A stretch of DNA of 27,101 nucleotides from contig QNBX01000049.1 in NCBI GenBank assembly GCA_003644265.1, positions 1 to 27,101 on the forward strand. Reading direction: 5' to 3'. Both the position numbers and the translations under genes were made by a program. Position 1 is the stretch's first letter. The number at the start of each line of letters is the position of its first letter. A model generated the notes under the pieces. It made no database searches, was not told the DNA's origin, and saw only the letters and a program-made list of their open reading frames with translations. This document shows positions 6,770 through 14,503 of this stretch, piece after piece. This DNA is from Planctomycetota bacterium (GTDB taxonomy: Bacteria; Planctomycetota; B15-G4).

Positions 6770-9097
6770 CTACTCGTCGTCGTCCAGGTACGGCAGCAGG
6801 CTCAGCCAGGCGTTGACGTAACCCAGCCCGGCGGCCGTGCGCGGGTCGAGCCCGGTGGCGTACTTCGGGGGCAGCTCATACTGCCGCGCCACGGCGGGGT
6901 CGAGGCCGGAGAGGTAGCCGTGGGGGGCGCGCAGGCCGGTCTCGCTCACGTAGTAGATGCTGCCCAGGCGCGCCAGGATCTCGGCCCGCTCGTCCTCGCT
7001 CTGGGCCACGCGCAAGGCCCAGGCCTGGGCGTTGATGCTCTGCAGCGGCGGCCCGCCGAAGATGTCGCCCACGTCGCCGTCCCAGGCGTCCGGCTCGCGC
7101 TCGCGGCAGTCGCCCTGGTACTTGCCCTTGAAGCAGATGCAGACCATCTCCCAGCGGCTGAAGAAGCTCTCGGTGAACTGCCCGTTGGTGAGCTGGCGAC
7201 CCTTGAAGTCGTTGGCGGCCAGCTCCAGCAGGGCCTCTCGATAGAGCGGCAGGCCCGAACTCACGGGGTTCTGCTCCGGCGGCAGCTCGTACAAATCAAG
7301 CAAGCCCTTGAAGGCGCGCGGGCTGTCTCCGGCGCAGGAGCTGCCCAGGCGGATGGCCTGGATCCAGAGCGTGTCGCCGGCGCGGCCCGTGTCGCGCGAC
7401 AGGCGATGGTCGGTGGCCGTCTGTAGCAGCCTCAGCGCGTCCGGAAGCACCGCGCCGCCATGGGAGAGCAGGGTGGCCAGATCCTCGCTCAGGTAGCCGT
7501 AGTGGTCGTCGGTGTCGTTCTCGAGGTCATAGCGCGTCGCGTCCCAGGGGCGCTGGTAGCGCGACAGCGCGCGCGCGATGCCCTGCAGGTCGCCGTCCTT
7601 GGGCTCGACCGCGTGGGCCGCCATGACCGCCGCGGGCGACTTGAGCAGGTGGTACCAGAAGCTGCGTCCGGTCACGATGGCCCAGCTGGTGTTGTATTGC
7701 TTGGGCGGGTCGATGGCCCCGCGCGGCGTGAGCCGGTTGGGCATGTGCCCGAACCAGTTGTCGTGTTGACCGATGAAGCGCCCGCTGGCCCGGTCCAGCT
7801 TGACCGCGTTGGGGTGCTCGTCCGGGTCGAGGTCGTGGCGCGCCTGCAGCGCCAGCAGCGCGTCGCCCGTACGCCGCACCTGGGTCTCGCAGCGGGCCAC
7901 CAGCGCCGGGTCGTCCAGCAGCGGCCGCACCTCCATCAAGAACTCGACGAAGGCGCCCACGGTCACAGGCGAGTTCGGGAAGGGCCCCCTGTCCACGTGC
8001 AGGATGCGCGGCAGGCCGCTGTCCGGGTCGAAGTGCTGGTCCAGCAGGCTGGTGACGAAGCGTCGCAGCAGCTCACGCCACGGCTCGGCCTCGGCGTGCC
8101 GGTCGGTGGCGTCCAGATAGGCGATCCAGCGCGCCAGGATCTCGTGCAGCGAGTGCAAGTGGCGGATGGGCTTGAGCTGCACGTCGCCGCCGCTGGTGAC
8201 GTCCAGCGCGGTGGCCAACACGTATCCCGTGGAGCGCTCCACCAGGGCCGGGCGCGCGCCGTCAACGGGGGCGGTCCAGGTCATCAGCGTGCGCCGCACC
8301 AGGTCCTCGATCAGCGTGCGCGCGTCGGCCGGGCGCACGCGCGGCAGCGAGACCGCGAGCGAGGCCGCGTCCACGTCCACGGGCCCGCCCTCAGCTGAGA
8401 GGCGCAGATTCAGACGCGGTTGCGGGCGCCCGCCGTGGCGCGAGCTGAAGGCCGCGCCCAGGGGCAGTTCGACCCAGCGCCAGCCGTTGGCGTCCGGGGC
8501 GGCGTCCGCAGGGGCGAGCACGCGCAGCAGGCGGCCGGGGCCGTCCTCCAACTGCACCACCAGACGTGCGTCGGAGTGTGCGGCGTCGGGCGCGCGCCAG
8601 GCCAGGGTCAGCGCGATGCGCTCGGTCCAGCGCGGGTCGGCCACCAGCTTCTGATGCACGCCGGGTCCGTCGGGCGCCAGCGCCAGCCAGGCGCGGCCTT
8701 CGGCGGCGTCGTCGCCGTGCTCGATGCGGTCGCTCGGGTCATCCGGTTCGAAGCTGAAGGCACCCACCCAGTAGGCGCCGTACTTGGGTGGCGAGGTCGT
8801 GCCGTCAGCCAGCAGTTCAAAGCCGCCGTTGAGCAGTCCCTCCAGCACCAGCGTGACGCCGTCGGGCCCCGGGCGCGGCAGGGCCTGATCAGACGTCGTC
8901 GGAGCGGTCGGCGCGGCTGGCGGCGCGGCTGGCGGCGCGGGGGCAGCCACCGGCGCGACGGCTGGCGGCACCGGCCCGGGCTCAGCACCCGACCCGGGGG
9001 CCGGCGCGCAGGCGGCCAGCAGAGCGACGAGGGCGGCGAGCGGGAGCAGAGCAGGAGTCCTGGGGCAGGCGAACGAGGGACGCGATCAGCGACCCAC
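6770..9097 (-). CDS. Lipoprotein with alpha/alpha-barrel-like domain; in-frame TGA at codon 4
   Basis: The best start is a GTG at 9097, with GAGG 8 nt upstream. Its fourth codon is TGA (9086-9088), after which the frame is open to the stop at 6770. If the TGA were CGA, the N-terminus would begin MGRR and give a complete lipoprotein signal: a basic region, a Leu/Ala core and the lipobox LLAAC. No in-frame ATG, GTG or TTG lies between the TGA and the lipobox; the only in-frame alternatives are CTG at 9049 or a GTG at 8971 that removes the signal. After the Cys comes a Pro/Ala-rich linker (12-bp DNA repeats), then a jelly-roll-like region starting NGGFE (about 170 residues, carbohydrate-binding-module-like), then about 500 mostly helical residues resembling a six-hairpin glycosidase fold. 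The catalytic residues and substrate are not identified. It is divergent from thyA. Confidence 0.7.
8910..8941. repeat. 12-bp tandem repeat in lipoprotein linker
   Basis: The unit GGCGCGGCTGGC occurs twice exactly (8910-8921, 8922-8933) and then in part. On the minus strand it encodes the Ala/Pro linker just after the lipobox. It is the smallest of the in-frame repeats in this window. Confidence 0.6.
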
Positions 9098-9129
9098 TCT
9101 ATCTACCTCGCGCTGCCGGCCGATGCTGC

Positions 9130-9135
9130 TATCCT
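9130..9135 (+). promoter_or_regulatory. Candidate -10 element for leaderless thyA
   Basis: TATCCT lies 7 nt before the thyA GTG, the spacing at which transcription would begin at or next to the start codon. There is no clear -35 hexamer and no ribosome-binding site. Leaderless genes of this form are common in some high-GC bacteria; here it is an inference from spacing. Confidence 0.35.
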
Positions 9136-9142
9136 CGCCGCC

Positions 9143-9982
9143 GTGAAGGCATACCTCGACCTCGTGCGCCACGTGCTCGAGCACGGCGAGCGCAAGTCCA
9201 GCCGAACTGGCGTCGACACCCTCAGCTGCTTTGCGGCCCACTATCAGGTGGATCTGAGCGCGGGCTTCCCGCTGCTCACCACCAAGAAGATGCACTGGGC
9301 GTCCGTGCTGCGTGAGCTGCTCTGGTATCTGTCGGGTGAGAACCACATCCGCAACCTGCGCAAGCACACCAGGATCTGGGACGCGTGGGCCGACGAGGAC
9401 GGCAACCTCGAGACGGCCTACGGCAACTACTGGCGGCACTTTCCCAGCGCGGCCAAGGACGCCGACGGCAAGTGGCAGGTGACCGAGATCGATCAGATCG
9501 CCAACGTGCTCCACTGCCTGCGCACCGATCCGCACAGCCGGCGCATGGTGGTCACGGCATGGGAGCCGGGCAACGCCTGGTCCAGCCGGCTGCCGCCTTG
9601 CCACTACACCTACGCGTTCCACGTGCAGGGTCAACGCCTCAACTGCCACCTGACCCAGCGCAGCGGCGACGTGGCCCTGGGCATTCCCTTCAACCTGGCG
9701 GCCTACGCCACGCTGACGCACATGCTGGCGCAGTCGGTGGGGCTCAAGCCGGGGCGCTTTGCCCACTCGATCGTGGACGCGCACATCTACTGCGCCCGCG
9801 CCGACGGGTCGCTGGCCGACATGTGCCATCTGGACGGCATGCGCGAGCAGCTCACGCGCGCGCCCTTGGCCTTGCCGCAGCTGCGCATCGCCGACAAGCC
9901 CTTTGAGCAGCTGGGCTTCGACGACTTCGAGCTGGTGGGCTACGAGCACCTGCCGCCGATCCGTTTCAAGGTGGCGGTGTGA
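9143..9982 (+). CDS. thyA: Thymidylate synthase
   Basis: A 279-residue ThyA, which methylates dUMP to dTMP using 5,10-methylenetetrahydrofolate and releases dihydrofolate. The nucleophile is Cys153 in LPPCHYTY. Other family marks are the dimer-contributed arginines in DPHSRRMVV, QRSGDVALGIPFNLA, HWASVLRELLWYLSGE near the N-terminus and a DAHIY motif. The usual VYGxQWR stretch reads TAYGNYWRHF here, a variant but compatible form. The GTG start at 9143 is chosen because the family's first conserved residues (KAYLDLVRHVLEHG) begin there; the frame is open far upstream but without homology. There is no Shine-Dalgarno site, while TATCCT at 9130-9135 lies 7 nt before the GTG, suggesting a leaderless message. 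The stop overlaps the folA start by 4 bases. Confidence 0.96.
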   Translation: MKAYLDLVRHVLEHGERKSSRTGVDTLSCFAAHYQVDLSAGFPLLTTKKMHWASVLRELLWYLSGENHIRNLRKHTRIWDAWADEDGNLETAYGNYWRHFPSAAKDADGKWQVTEIDQIANVLHCLRTDPHSRRMVVTAWEPGNAWSSRLPPCHYTYAFHVQGQRLNCHLTQRSGDVALGIPFNLAAYATLTHMLAQSVGLKPGRFAHSIVDAHIYCARADGSLADMCHLDGMREQLTRAPLALPQLRIADKPFEQLGFDDFELVGYEHLPPIRFKVAV

Positions 9983-10758
9983 GCGCGCCGGCGCGGGCCG
10001 ACTGCCGGCTGATCGTCGCCATGACCGAGGGGCGCCTGATGGGGCGCGACCACGACTTGCCCTGGCATCTGCCCGAGGACCTGAAGCACTTCAAGCGCAG
10101 CACCCTGGGCGGCACGCTGATCATGGGGCGGCTCTCGTACGACGCCATCGGCCGCAAGCCCCTGCCCAAGCGCACCAACCTCGTGGTCTCGCGCGCGGTG
10201 CCTGGCCATGCCGCGCGCGATGGCGAGCGACGGGACGGCGCGCGCTGGTTCCCGTCTCTGTCGGCGGCTTGCGATTGGTGCGCGCGTGAGCAGCCCGGCG
10301 ACTCGGCCGTGCAGGTTGCCGGCGACGCGACCGCGCGCGACGGCGCCACACGCAGTTCGACGCGCGCTGACGTGGCGAGCGCCAGTGCGCCGGGTGCGCC
10401 GGGTGCGTCGGGTGCGTCGAGTGCGTCGGGTGCGTCGAGTGCGTCGAGTGCGTCGAGTGCGTCGAGTGCGTCGAGTGCGTCGAGTGCGTCGGGCAGCGGC
10501 CCCTGGATCCTCGGCGGCGCGCAGATCTTCCGGCAGATCCTGGCGCCACTCGAAGAGGGCCCGGGCGCCCGCACGTGTTGGGGCCTGCCGCGTCCGGCCA
10601 CGCTGATCGTGAGCTGGGTGCCGGATCAGCCGCTGCGCGACGGCGACGTGCTGTTTCCCTTCGACCGCGCCTGGATCGAGCGCCACTACCACATGGCCGA
10701 GACGCGCAGCGCTGACACACCGGGCCTGGAGTTCGTCAGCTACCGCTTGCGCGACTGA
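9979..10758 (+). CDS. folA: Dihydrofolate reductase with low-complexity insertion
   Basis: A 259-residue DHFR, against roughly 160 for typical bacterial FolA. It regenerates tetrahydrofolate with NADPH after the ThyA reaction. Conserved parts are LIVAMTEGRLMG, LPWHLPEDLKHFKR with catalytic Asp34, GGTLIMGRLSYDAIG, the NADPH-binding LVVSRAV, and PWILGGAQIF, which matches the family's GG loop. The additional length lies mostly between residues 105 and 174, just before PWILGG, and consists of a charged stretch followed by an Ala/Ser/Gly run encoded by a 9-bp tandem repeat. All main catalytic and cofactor motifs flank it intact, so the enzyme may still work with the loop projecting outward. The GTG start at 9979 overlaps the thyA stop as GTGA, giving translational coupling. 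Confidence 0.95.
   Translation: MSAPARADCRLIVAMTEGRLMGRDHDLPWHLPEDLKHFKRSTLGGTLIMGRLSYDAIGRKPLPKRTNLVVSRAVPGHAARDGERRDGARWFPSLSAACDWCAREQPGDSAVQVAGDATARDGATRSSTRADVASASAPGAPGASGASSASGASSASSASSASSASSASSASGSGPWILGGAQIFRQILAPLEEGPGARTCWGLPRPATLIVSWVPDQPLRDGDVLFPFDRAWIERHYHMAETRSADTPGLEFVSYRLRD
10387..10494 (+). repeat. 9-bp minisatellite, 12 units, inside folA
   Basis: Twelve head-to-tail 9-bp units run without interruption and in frame. The unit is GCGTCGAGT or a near variant: the first two units read GCGCCGGGT, the last GCGTCGGGC, and six carry the exact consensus GCGTCGAGT, including five in a row at 10441-10485. They encode Ala-Ser-Ser or Ala-Ser/Pro-Gly. Because 9 is a multiple of 3, copy-number change by slippage would alter loop length without breaking the frame. 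Confidence 0.95.
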
Positions 10759-10766
10759 CGCTGCGG

Positions 10767-11702
10767 GTGGCGCTTACGCGGCTGCGACGGTGGGGGCGAC
10801 GGTGGGGGCGACGGTGGGGGCGACTCGGGCTGCTGCTGCTGGGCGCCTGGTTCGCGCTCAGCTGGTGGATGTCGGGTCAGCTCATGACGCCGCAGCGCCG
10901 CGGGCCGAGCCCCGCACCCCGGGTGGCCGGGCTGGTCTGCGAGGACCTCACGCTGCGCACCGACGACGGCCTGGACGTGGCCGCCTGGGCCGTCACGCCC
11001 CGCACGGCGCCGCGCGCGGTGTGCATCCTGCTGCACCCCATGGATGGGTATCGCTCGGCGCCGCGCGCGGCCTTCGTCGCCAAGCACGGGCTGGCGGTGC
11101 TGGCTCTCGACCTGCGCGGCCACGGCGCCAGCGGGGGCGACCGCAGCGGCTTCGGCTGGCATGAGCGGGCCGAGGTGCGGGCCGCCGTGGGCGAGGCGCG
11201 GCGCCGCTGGCCGGGCCTGCCGCTGGTGGGCTGGGGCACGAGCCTGGGCGCCGCGGCGCTGGTCTTCGCGGTCGACCCTGCGTGGGACGACAGCCTGCCA
11301 CCAGACACGTTCTCCGCGTTGGTGCTCGAGAGCCTGTACGCCGACATCGGCACGGCCTTCGTCAATCGGGTCGAGCTGGCGGCCGGCTCGTGGGCGCTGC
11401 CCCTGGCCCAGCTTACGCGCCTGCTGGTGAGCCTGCGCGGCGGCCTGGACGAGTCGCAGCTCTCCCCCGAGGCCTCGCTGGGTCGCCTGGTGGCCGCCGC
11501 GCCGGTCGAGCTGCTGCTGGCCACGGGCGACCTCGATCGGCTCTCCACGCCCGCCGAGCTGCGACGACTTGCGCACGCCAGTGGCGGGCGCGCGCTGCTC
11601 GTGGCCGGCGGCCGTCACGCCGACCTGTTCGGCCCGGGAGTCGGAGCCTGGCTGGTGGAGCTGCGCGCGTTCTTCAAGCGCTGGGGGCGGCAGGCGCCCT
11701 GA
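10767..11702 (+). CDS. Membrane-anchored alpha/beta hydrolase
   Basis: A 311-residue protein. Residues 1-19 are Arg/Trp/Gly-rich (an RRWG repeat), residues 20-36 are a hydrophobic anchor, and the rest is an alpha/beta hydrolase fold. LLHPMDG matches the oxyanion-side HG-like loop, LDLRGHGASGG is typical of the family, and GTSLG carries the nucleophile Ser159 in a GxSxG elbow. Asp257 (in GDLDRLS; Asp255 is an alternative) and His284 (GGRHADLF) complete a likely triad. The substrate is unknown; such proteins are often called serine aminopeptidase S33-like or BAAT-like hydrolases. The GTG at 10767 lies 8 nt after the folA stop, so it is the third gene of that operon, though no folate role is evident. 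A convergent aminotransferase gene follows 123 bp later. Confidence 0.87.
   Translation: MALTRLRRWGRRWGRRWGRLGLLLLGAWFALSWWMSGQLMTPQRRGPSPAPRVAGLVCEDLTLRTDDGLDVAAWAVTPRTAPRAVCILLHPMDGYRSAPRAAFVAKHGLAVLALDLRGHGASGGDRSGFGWHERAEVRAAVGEARRRWPGLPLVGWGTSLGAAALVFAVDPAWDDSLPPDTFSALVLESLYADIGTAFVNRVELAAGSWALPLAQLTRLLVSLRGGLDESQLSPEASLGRLVAAAPVELLLATGDLDRLSTPAELRRLAHASGGRALLVAGGRHADLFGPGVGAWLVELRAFFKRWGRQAP
10786..10824 (+). repeat. 12-bp tandem repeat encoding RRWG
   Basis: The unit GACGGTGGGGGC occurs three times exactly (10786-10797, 10798-10809, 10810-10821) plus three bases. It gives three consecutive Arg-Arg-Trp-Gly units in the cytoplasmic basic stretch before the membrane anchor of the hydrolase. 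Confidence 0.85.
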
Positions 11703-11825
11703 GCGACACCCACGCCGCCGTCAATCGGCCCGCGCTCTCGCTCACCGCGGCACGCCGGCCGTTGCCGCCGCCTGGCGCCAGCTCCCGCCTGCGTCCCGCT
11801 GAGGCCCGGCGTCCAATCCGGCTTC

Positions 11826-13112
11826 CTAGCCGATGCCGTGGTGGACGGCCTGCTCCATGGCTTCGGTGAAGCGGTCTACTTCCTCCAGCGTGCTGCAGAC
11901 CGAGGGCGAGACGCGCAGTCCGCGGAAACTGTCGCGCTGGATGGTGGTGGTCCAGATGCCGTGCCGCTTCCAGAGCCAGCCGTGCAGGTCGGAGGGCTCG
12001 ATGCCCTCGATCTCCACCAGGGCGATGCCGCCGGCCATGCCCGGCTCCAGGCTGGTGTGCAGGCGGACGCGCTCGTGCTTGCTGAGCGGTCGGGCCCAGC
12101 GATCGCGCAGGTAGACCATGCGCGCGAACTTGCGCGCGCTGCCCATGGCCTGGTGGAACGTGAGCGCGTCGCCGACGGCCAGCACCGGGCCCACGGGGTA
12201 TGTGCCGGTCTGCTCGAACTTGCGGATGTCGTCGTCGCTGCTCTCGTCGGCGGCCATCAGCGGCCACAGCTCGCGGATGCGGTCCTTGGCCACGTACAGC
12301 ATGCCCGTGCCGATGGGCGCGTTGAGCCACTTGTGCAAGCTGGTGGCGTAGTAGTCGCACTCCAGGTCCGCCAGCCGGAAGTCCAGGTGCGCGAAGGCGT
12401 GGGCGCCGTCCACGATGACCGGCAGGCCGTGGCGCCGCGCCATGGCCACCACCTGCTTCACGGGCAGCACCTGGCCCGTCAGGTTGATCACGTGACACAT
12501 CAGGATCAGGCGCGTGCGCTCGCTGATGTTGCGCTCGAACAGGCGCACGATCTCGTCCGGATCATCGCTGGGCGTGGGGATGTCGAACTGCTTGAGCACG
12601 ATGCCGTCGCGCCGCTCCCGCTGGCGGAAGGTCGTGATCATGCGCGGGTAGTCCTGCGAGGTGGTCAGCACCTCGTCGCCCGGCGACAGATCGAAGCCCT
12701 GCTGGCAGATCTGCAGGCCCTCGCTGGCGTTGCGCGTGAGCGCGATCTCGTCGGGCGAGACGCCGCAGAAGCGCGCCAGCCGCGAGCGCACGGTCTCGCG
12801 CTGGGGCCGCAGGATCTTCCACATGGTGTAGCTGGGCGCGTGGTTGCTGAAGGCCACGTGCCGCGCCATGGCGTCGAGCACCACGGCGGGCGCGGGGCTC
12901 ACGCCGCCGTGGTTGAGGTTGACGAAGGAGCGGTCGAGCGGAAACGCCTGGGCAACCGGCCCCCAGATGTCCTCGTCGGCCGCCGCCAGTTCGGGCGCGC
13001 GGTCGTCCGGCCGCGACAGCAGCTCCAGCGCCCCGGCCAGCGCCGCGGGATCGAACATCAGCGCCGCGGCGGGCAGGCCGGCTGCGGACAGAAAGCCCCT
13101 GCGATCAATCAC
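11826..13112 (-). CDS. Class V aminotransferase (isopenicillin N epimerase-like) with Tat-like leader
   Basis: A 428-residue PLP enzyme of fold type I. Residues 3-20 (DRRGFLSAAG followed by a hydrophobic run) form a twin-arginine-type leader, implying export of a folded, cofactor-loaded enzyme. NLNHGGVSPAP, TRNASEGLQ, VDGAHAF with Asp235 contacting the PLP nitrogen, and SLHKWLNAP with Lys261 as the expected Schiff-base residue are typical of the class V, isopenicillin-N-epimerase or cysteine-desulfurase-like group. There is no active-site Cys loop like that of IscS, so desulfurase activity is not indicated; the actual substrate is unknown. The GTG at 13112 starts 10 nt after the stop of the cyclophilin-FKBP gene, and a GAGG that overlaps that stop lies 8 nt before it, so the two genes are an operon. 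Confidence 0.9.
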   Translation of the reverse strand: MIDRRGFLSAAGLPAAALMFDPAALAGALELLSRPDDRAPELAAADEDIWGPVAQAFPLDRSFVNLNHGGVSPAPAVVLDAMARHVAFSNHAPSYTMWKILRPQRETVRSRLARFCGVSPDEIALTRNASEGLQICQQGFDLSPGDEVLTTSQDYPRMITTFRQRERRDGIVLKQFDIPTPSDDPDEIVRLFERNISERTRLILMCHVINLTGQVLPVKQVVAMARRHGLPVIVDGAHAFAHLDFRLADLECDYYATSLHKWLNAPIGTGMLYVAKDRIRELWPLMAADESSDDDIRKFEQTGTYPVGPVLAVGDALTFHQAMGSARKFARMVYLRDRWARPLSKHERVRLHTSLEPGMAGGIALVEIEGIEPSDLHGWLWKRHGIWTTTIQRDSFRGLRVSPSVCSTLEEVDRFTEAMEQAVHHGIG

Positions 13113-13122
13113 GGCCGCAGCC

Positions 13123-14217
13123 TCAGTTCACGATCTCGATCAGCTCCACGTCGAACACCAGCGTGGACTTGGGCGGGATGCCCGGGCGGCCGGCCTCGCC
13201 GTAGGCCATCTCGTGGGGGATCACCAGGAAGCGACGGCCGCCGGCGGACATGCCGCCCACGCCCTCGGTCCAGCCGGCGATGACCTGGTTGAGGCCGAAC
13301 ACGATGGGGTCGCCGCGGTCGCGGGAGCTGTCGAACTTGGTGCCGTCGGTGAGCCAGCCGGTGTAGTGCACGCGCACCTTGTCGGTGCGGCCGGGGGTCG
13401 GGCCCTCGCCCTCGACCACGTCCAGCACCCACATGCCGGAGGGCAGGGTCTCGCCGGCGCTGGTGTCGTGGTCCTTCGACGCGACCAGCTCGATGCCGTC
13501 GCCCAGGGCGGCCATGGCGGCCTCGCGAGCCTTGGCGGCGCGCGCCTCGATGACCGCGTCGGCGGCCTTGATCAGCCGCTCGGCCAGCTTGGCGTCCTGG
13601 ACGCTGACCGTCGTGATGACGATCTGCTCCAGGGGGCAGGCCACCTCGTTGCCCACCTGCATGTTGCGCTCGACCTCGACCTCGCGCATGGCCTCGAACA
13701 CCTCCTGGCCCGCGGTCAGCTTGCCGAAGACGCAGTAGCCGAAGCCGCGGTCGTTGGGCGCCTTGTGGTTCAGGAAGTCGTTGGTCTTGCAGTTGATGAA
13801 GAACTGGGCCGTGGCCGAGTGAGGGGCGCCCGTGCGCGCCATGGCGATGCTGCCGTACACGTTCTTGAGGCCGTTGGCGGCCTCGTTCGGGATGGGGTCA
13901 CGGGTCTTGACGTACTTGAGGTCCGTGTCGAAGCCGCCGCCCTGGGCCATGAAGTCCTTGAGCACGCGATGAAAGATGGTGCCGTCGTAGTGCTTGTCCT
14001 GGGCGTAGCGCAGGAAGTTGCCCACGGTGATGGGCGCGGCCTCGGCGTTCAGCTCGAAGACCATGCTGCCCATGCTCGTGACGACGCTGACCTCGATGGT
14101 GTTCCCGTCGGCGGTGTTCCCGTCGCTTGGGCCGTCCTCCTGGGCAGGGGCCGGCGGCGCGGTCAACAGCAGAAGGGAGGTGGTCAGGGCCAACAGCGCG
14201 GTCGTGGCGGAGCGCAT
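13123..14217 (-). CDS. Exported cyclophilin-FKBP fusion peptidyl-prolyl isomerase
   Basis: A 364-residue dual-family prolyl isomerase. Residues 1-25 form a Sec signal peptide. Residues 41-205 are a bacterial cyclophilin with IFHRVLKDFMAQGG (catalytic Arg84) and the core QFFINC at 138-143. A charged, helical linker follows (206-245). Residues 280-364 are a canonical FKBP domain with VHYTGWLTDGTKFDSS, VIAGWTEG, GGRRFLVIP and GIPPKSTLVFDVELIEI. Cyp-then-FKBP fusions (CFBP immunophilins) are known but uncommon. It would assist proline isomerisation of exported proteins. The start at 14217 is chosen for its signal peptide; the open frame continues upstream, but that stretch has no homology and runs against the divergent gene. 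A two-unit 15-bp repeat at 14099-14128 encodes SDGNTADGNT. Confidence 0.93.
   Translation of the reverse strand: MRSATTALLALTTSLLLLTAPPAPAQEDGPSDGNTADGNTIEVSVVTSMGSMVFELNAEAAPITVGNFLRYAQDKHYDGTIFHRVLKDFMAQGGGFDTDLKYVKTRDPIPNEAANGLKNVYGSIAMARTGAPHSATAQFFINCKTNDFLNHKAPNDRGFGYCVFGKLTAGQEVFEAMREVEVERNMQVGNEVACPLEQIVITTVSVQDAKLAERLIKAADAVIEARAAKAREAAMAALGDGIELVASKDHDTSAGETLPSGMWVLDVVEGEGPTPGRTDKVRVHYTGWLTDGTKFDSSRDRGDPIVFGLNQVIAGWTEGVGGMSAGGRRFLVIPHEMAYGEAGRPGIPPKSTLVFDVELIEIVN
14099..14128 (-). repeat. 15-bp direct repeat in cyclophilin-FKBP N-terminus
   Basis: Two adjacent 15-bp units share the first 12 bases (GTGTTCCCGTCG on the plus strand). They encode the DGNT duplication just after the signal peptide, in the linker before the cyclophilin domain. 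Confidence 0.6.
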
Positions 14218-14503
14218 CGGGGCAGGCTCGTACGAGGAGGGGTCAGAAGCGAGAACGCAGCACGATAGACGATCGTTGGGCGCTCGCGCCACGCGAGCCG
14301 GGATGCCCCTTCCGAGGCCGGCGGCCGGCCGCCGGCGGTCGGCCGCTCCCCGATGGCCTGTGCTGCGTGAGCAGGGCGCCTGATCGTGACGTTCGCAGGG
14401 CCGGCTTGGTATCTGACCCCGCCGGCGGCGATCATGTGCGGCCGAGGGGCGCGGGGCCATTGTCGGCCCGCCGCGCCTGCTCGACCGCCTCCGGGGACTC
14501 CTG
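14218..14503. promoter_or_regulatory. Divergent intergenic region with palindromes and candidate promoters
   Basis: This 286-bp region separates the cyclophilin-FKBP gene (minus) from the TIGR03546/03545 fusion gene (plus). It holds a 7-bp perfect hairpin with a 3-nt loop (14282-14298) and a perfect 20-bp all-GC palindrome (14317-14336). For the plus gene, GTGACG (14386-14391) and TATCTG (14410-14415) are 18 bp apart and could be a sigma-70-like promoter. For the minus gene, TATCGT near 14265-14270 on the reverse strand may be a -10 element. No small gene was supported. Confidence 0.4.
14317..14336. repeat. Perfect 20-bp GC palindrome
   Basis: The sequence GCCGGCGGCC followed by its exact reverse complement, all G and C, sits in the divergent region about 100 bp from the cyclophilin-FKBP start. 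It may fold on either transcript or serve as a symmetric binding site. In a genome this GC-rich a palindrome of this kind is easier to obtain by chance, so its function is open. Confidence 0.5.

Noticed and set aside
9086..9088. TGA as a selenocysteine codon
   Set aside because: It falls at codon 4, before the signal peptide, where a selenocysteine has no plausible role, and no SECIS-like hairpin was evident.
8420..9142. N-terminal extension of thyA by about 240 residues
   Set aside because: It is antisense to the lipoprotein gene and lacks homology to ThyA, which starts normally at the GTG at 9143.
10387..10494. Short tandem array as regulatory iterons
   Set aside because: It lies wholly within folA, in frame, with a 9-bp codon-matched unit.
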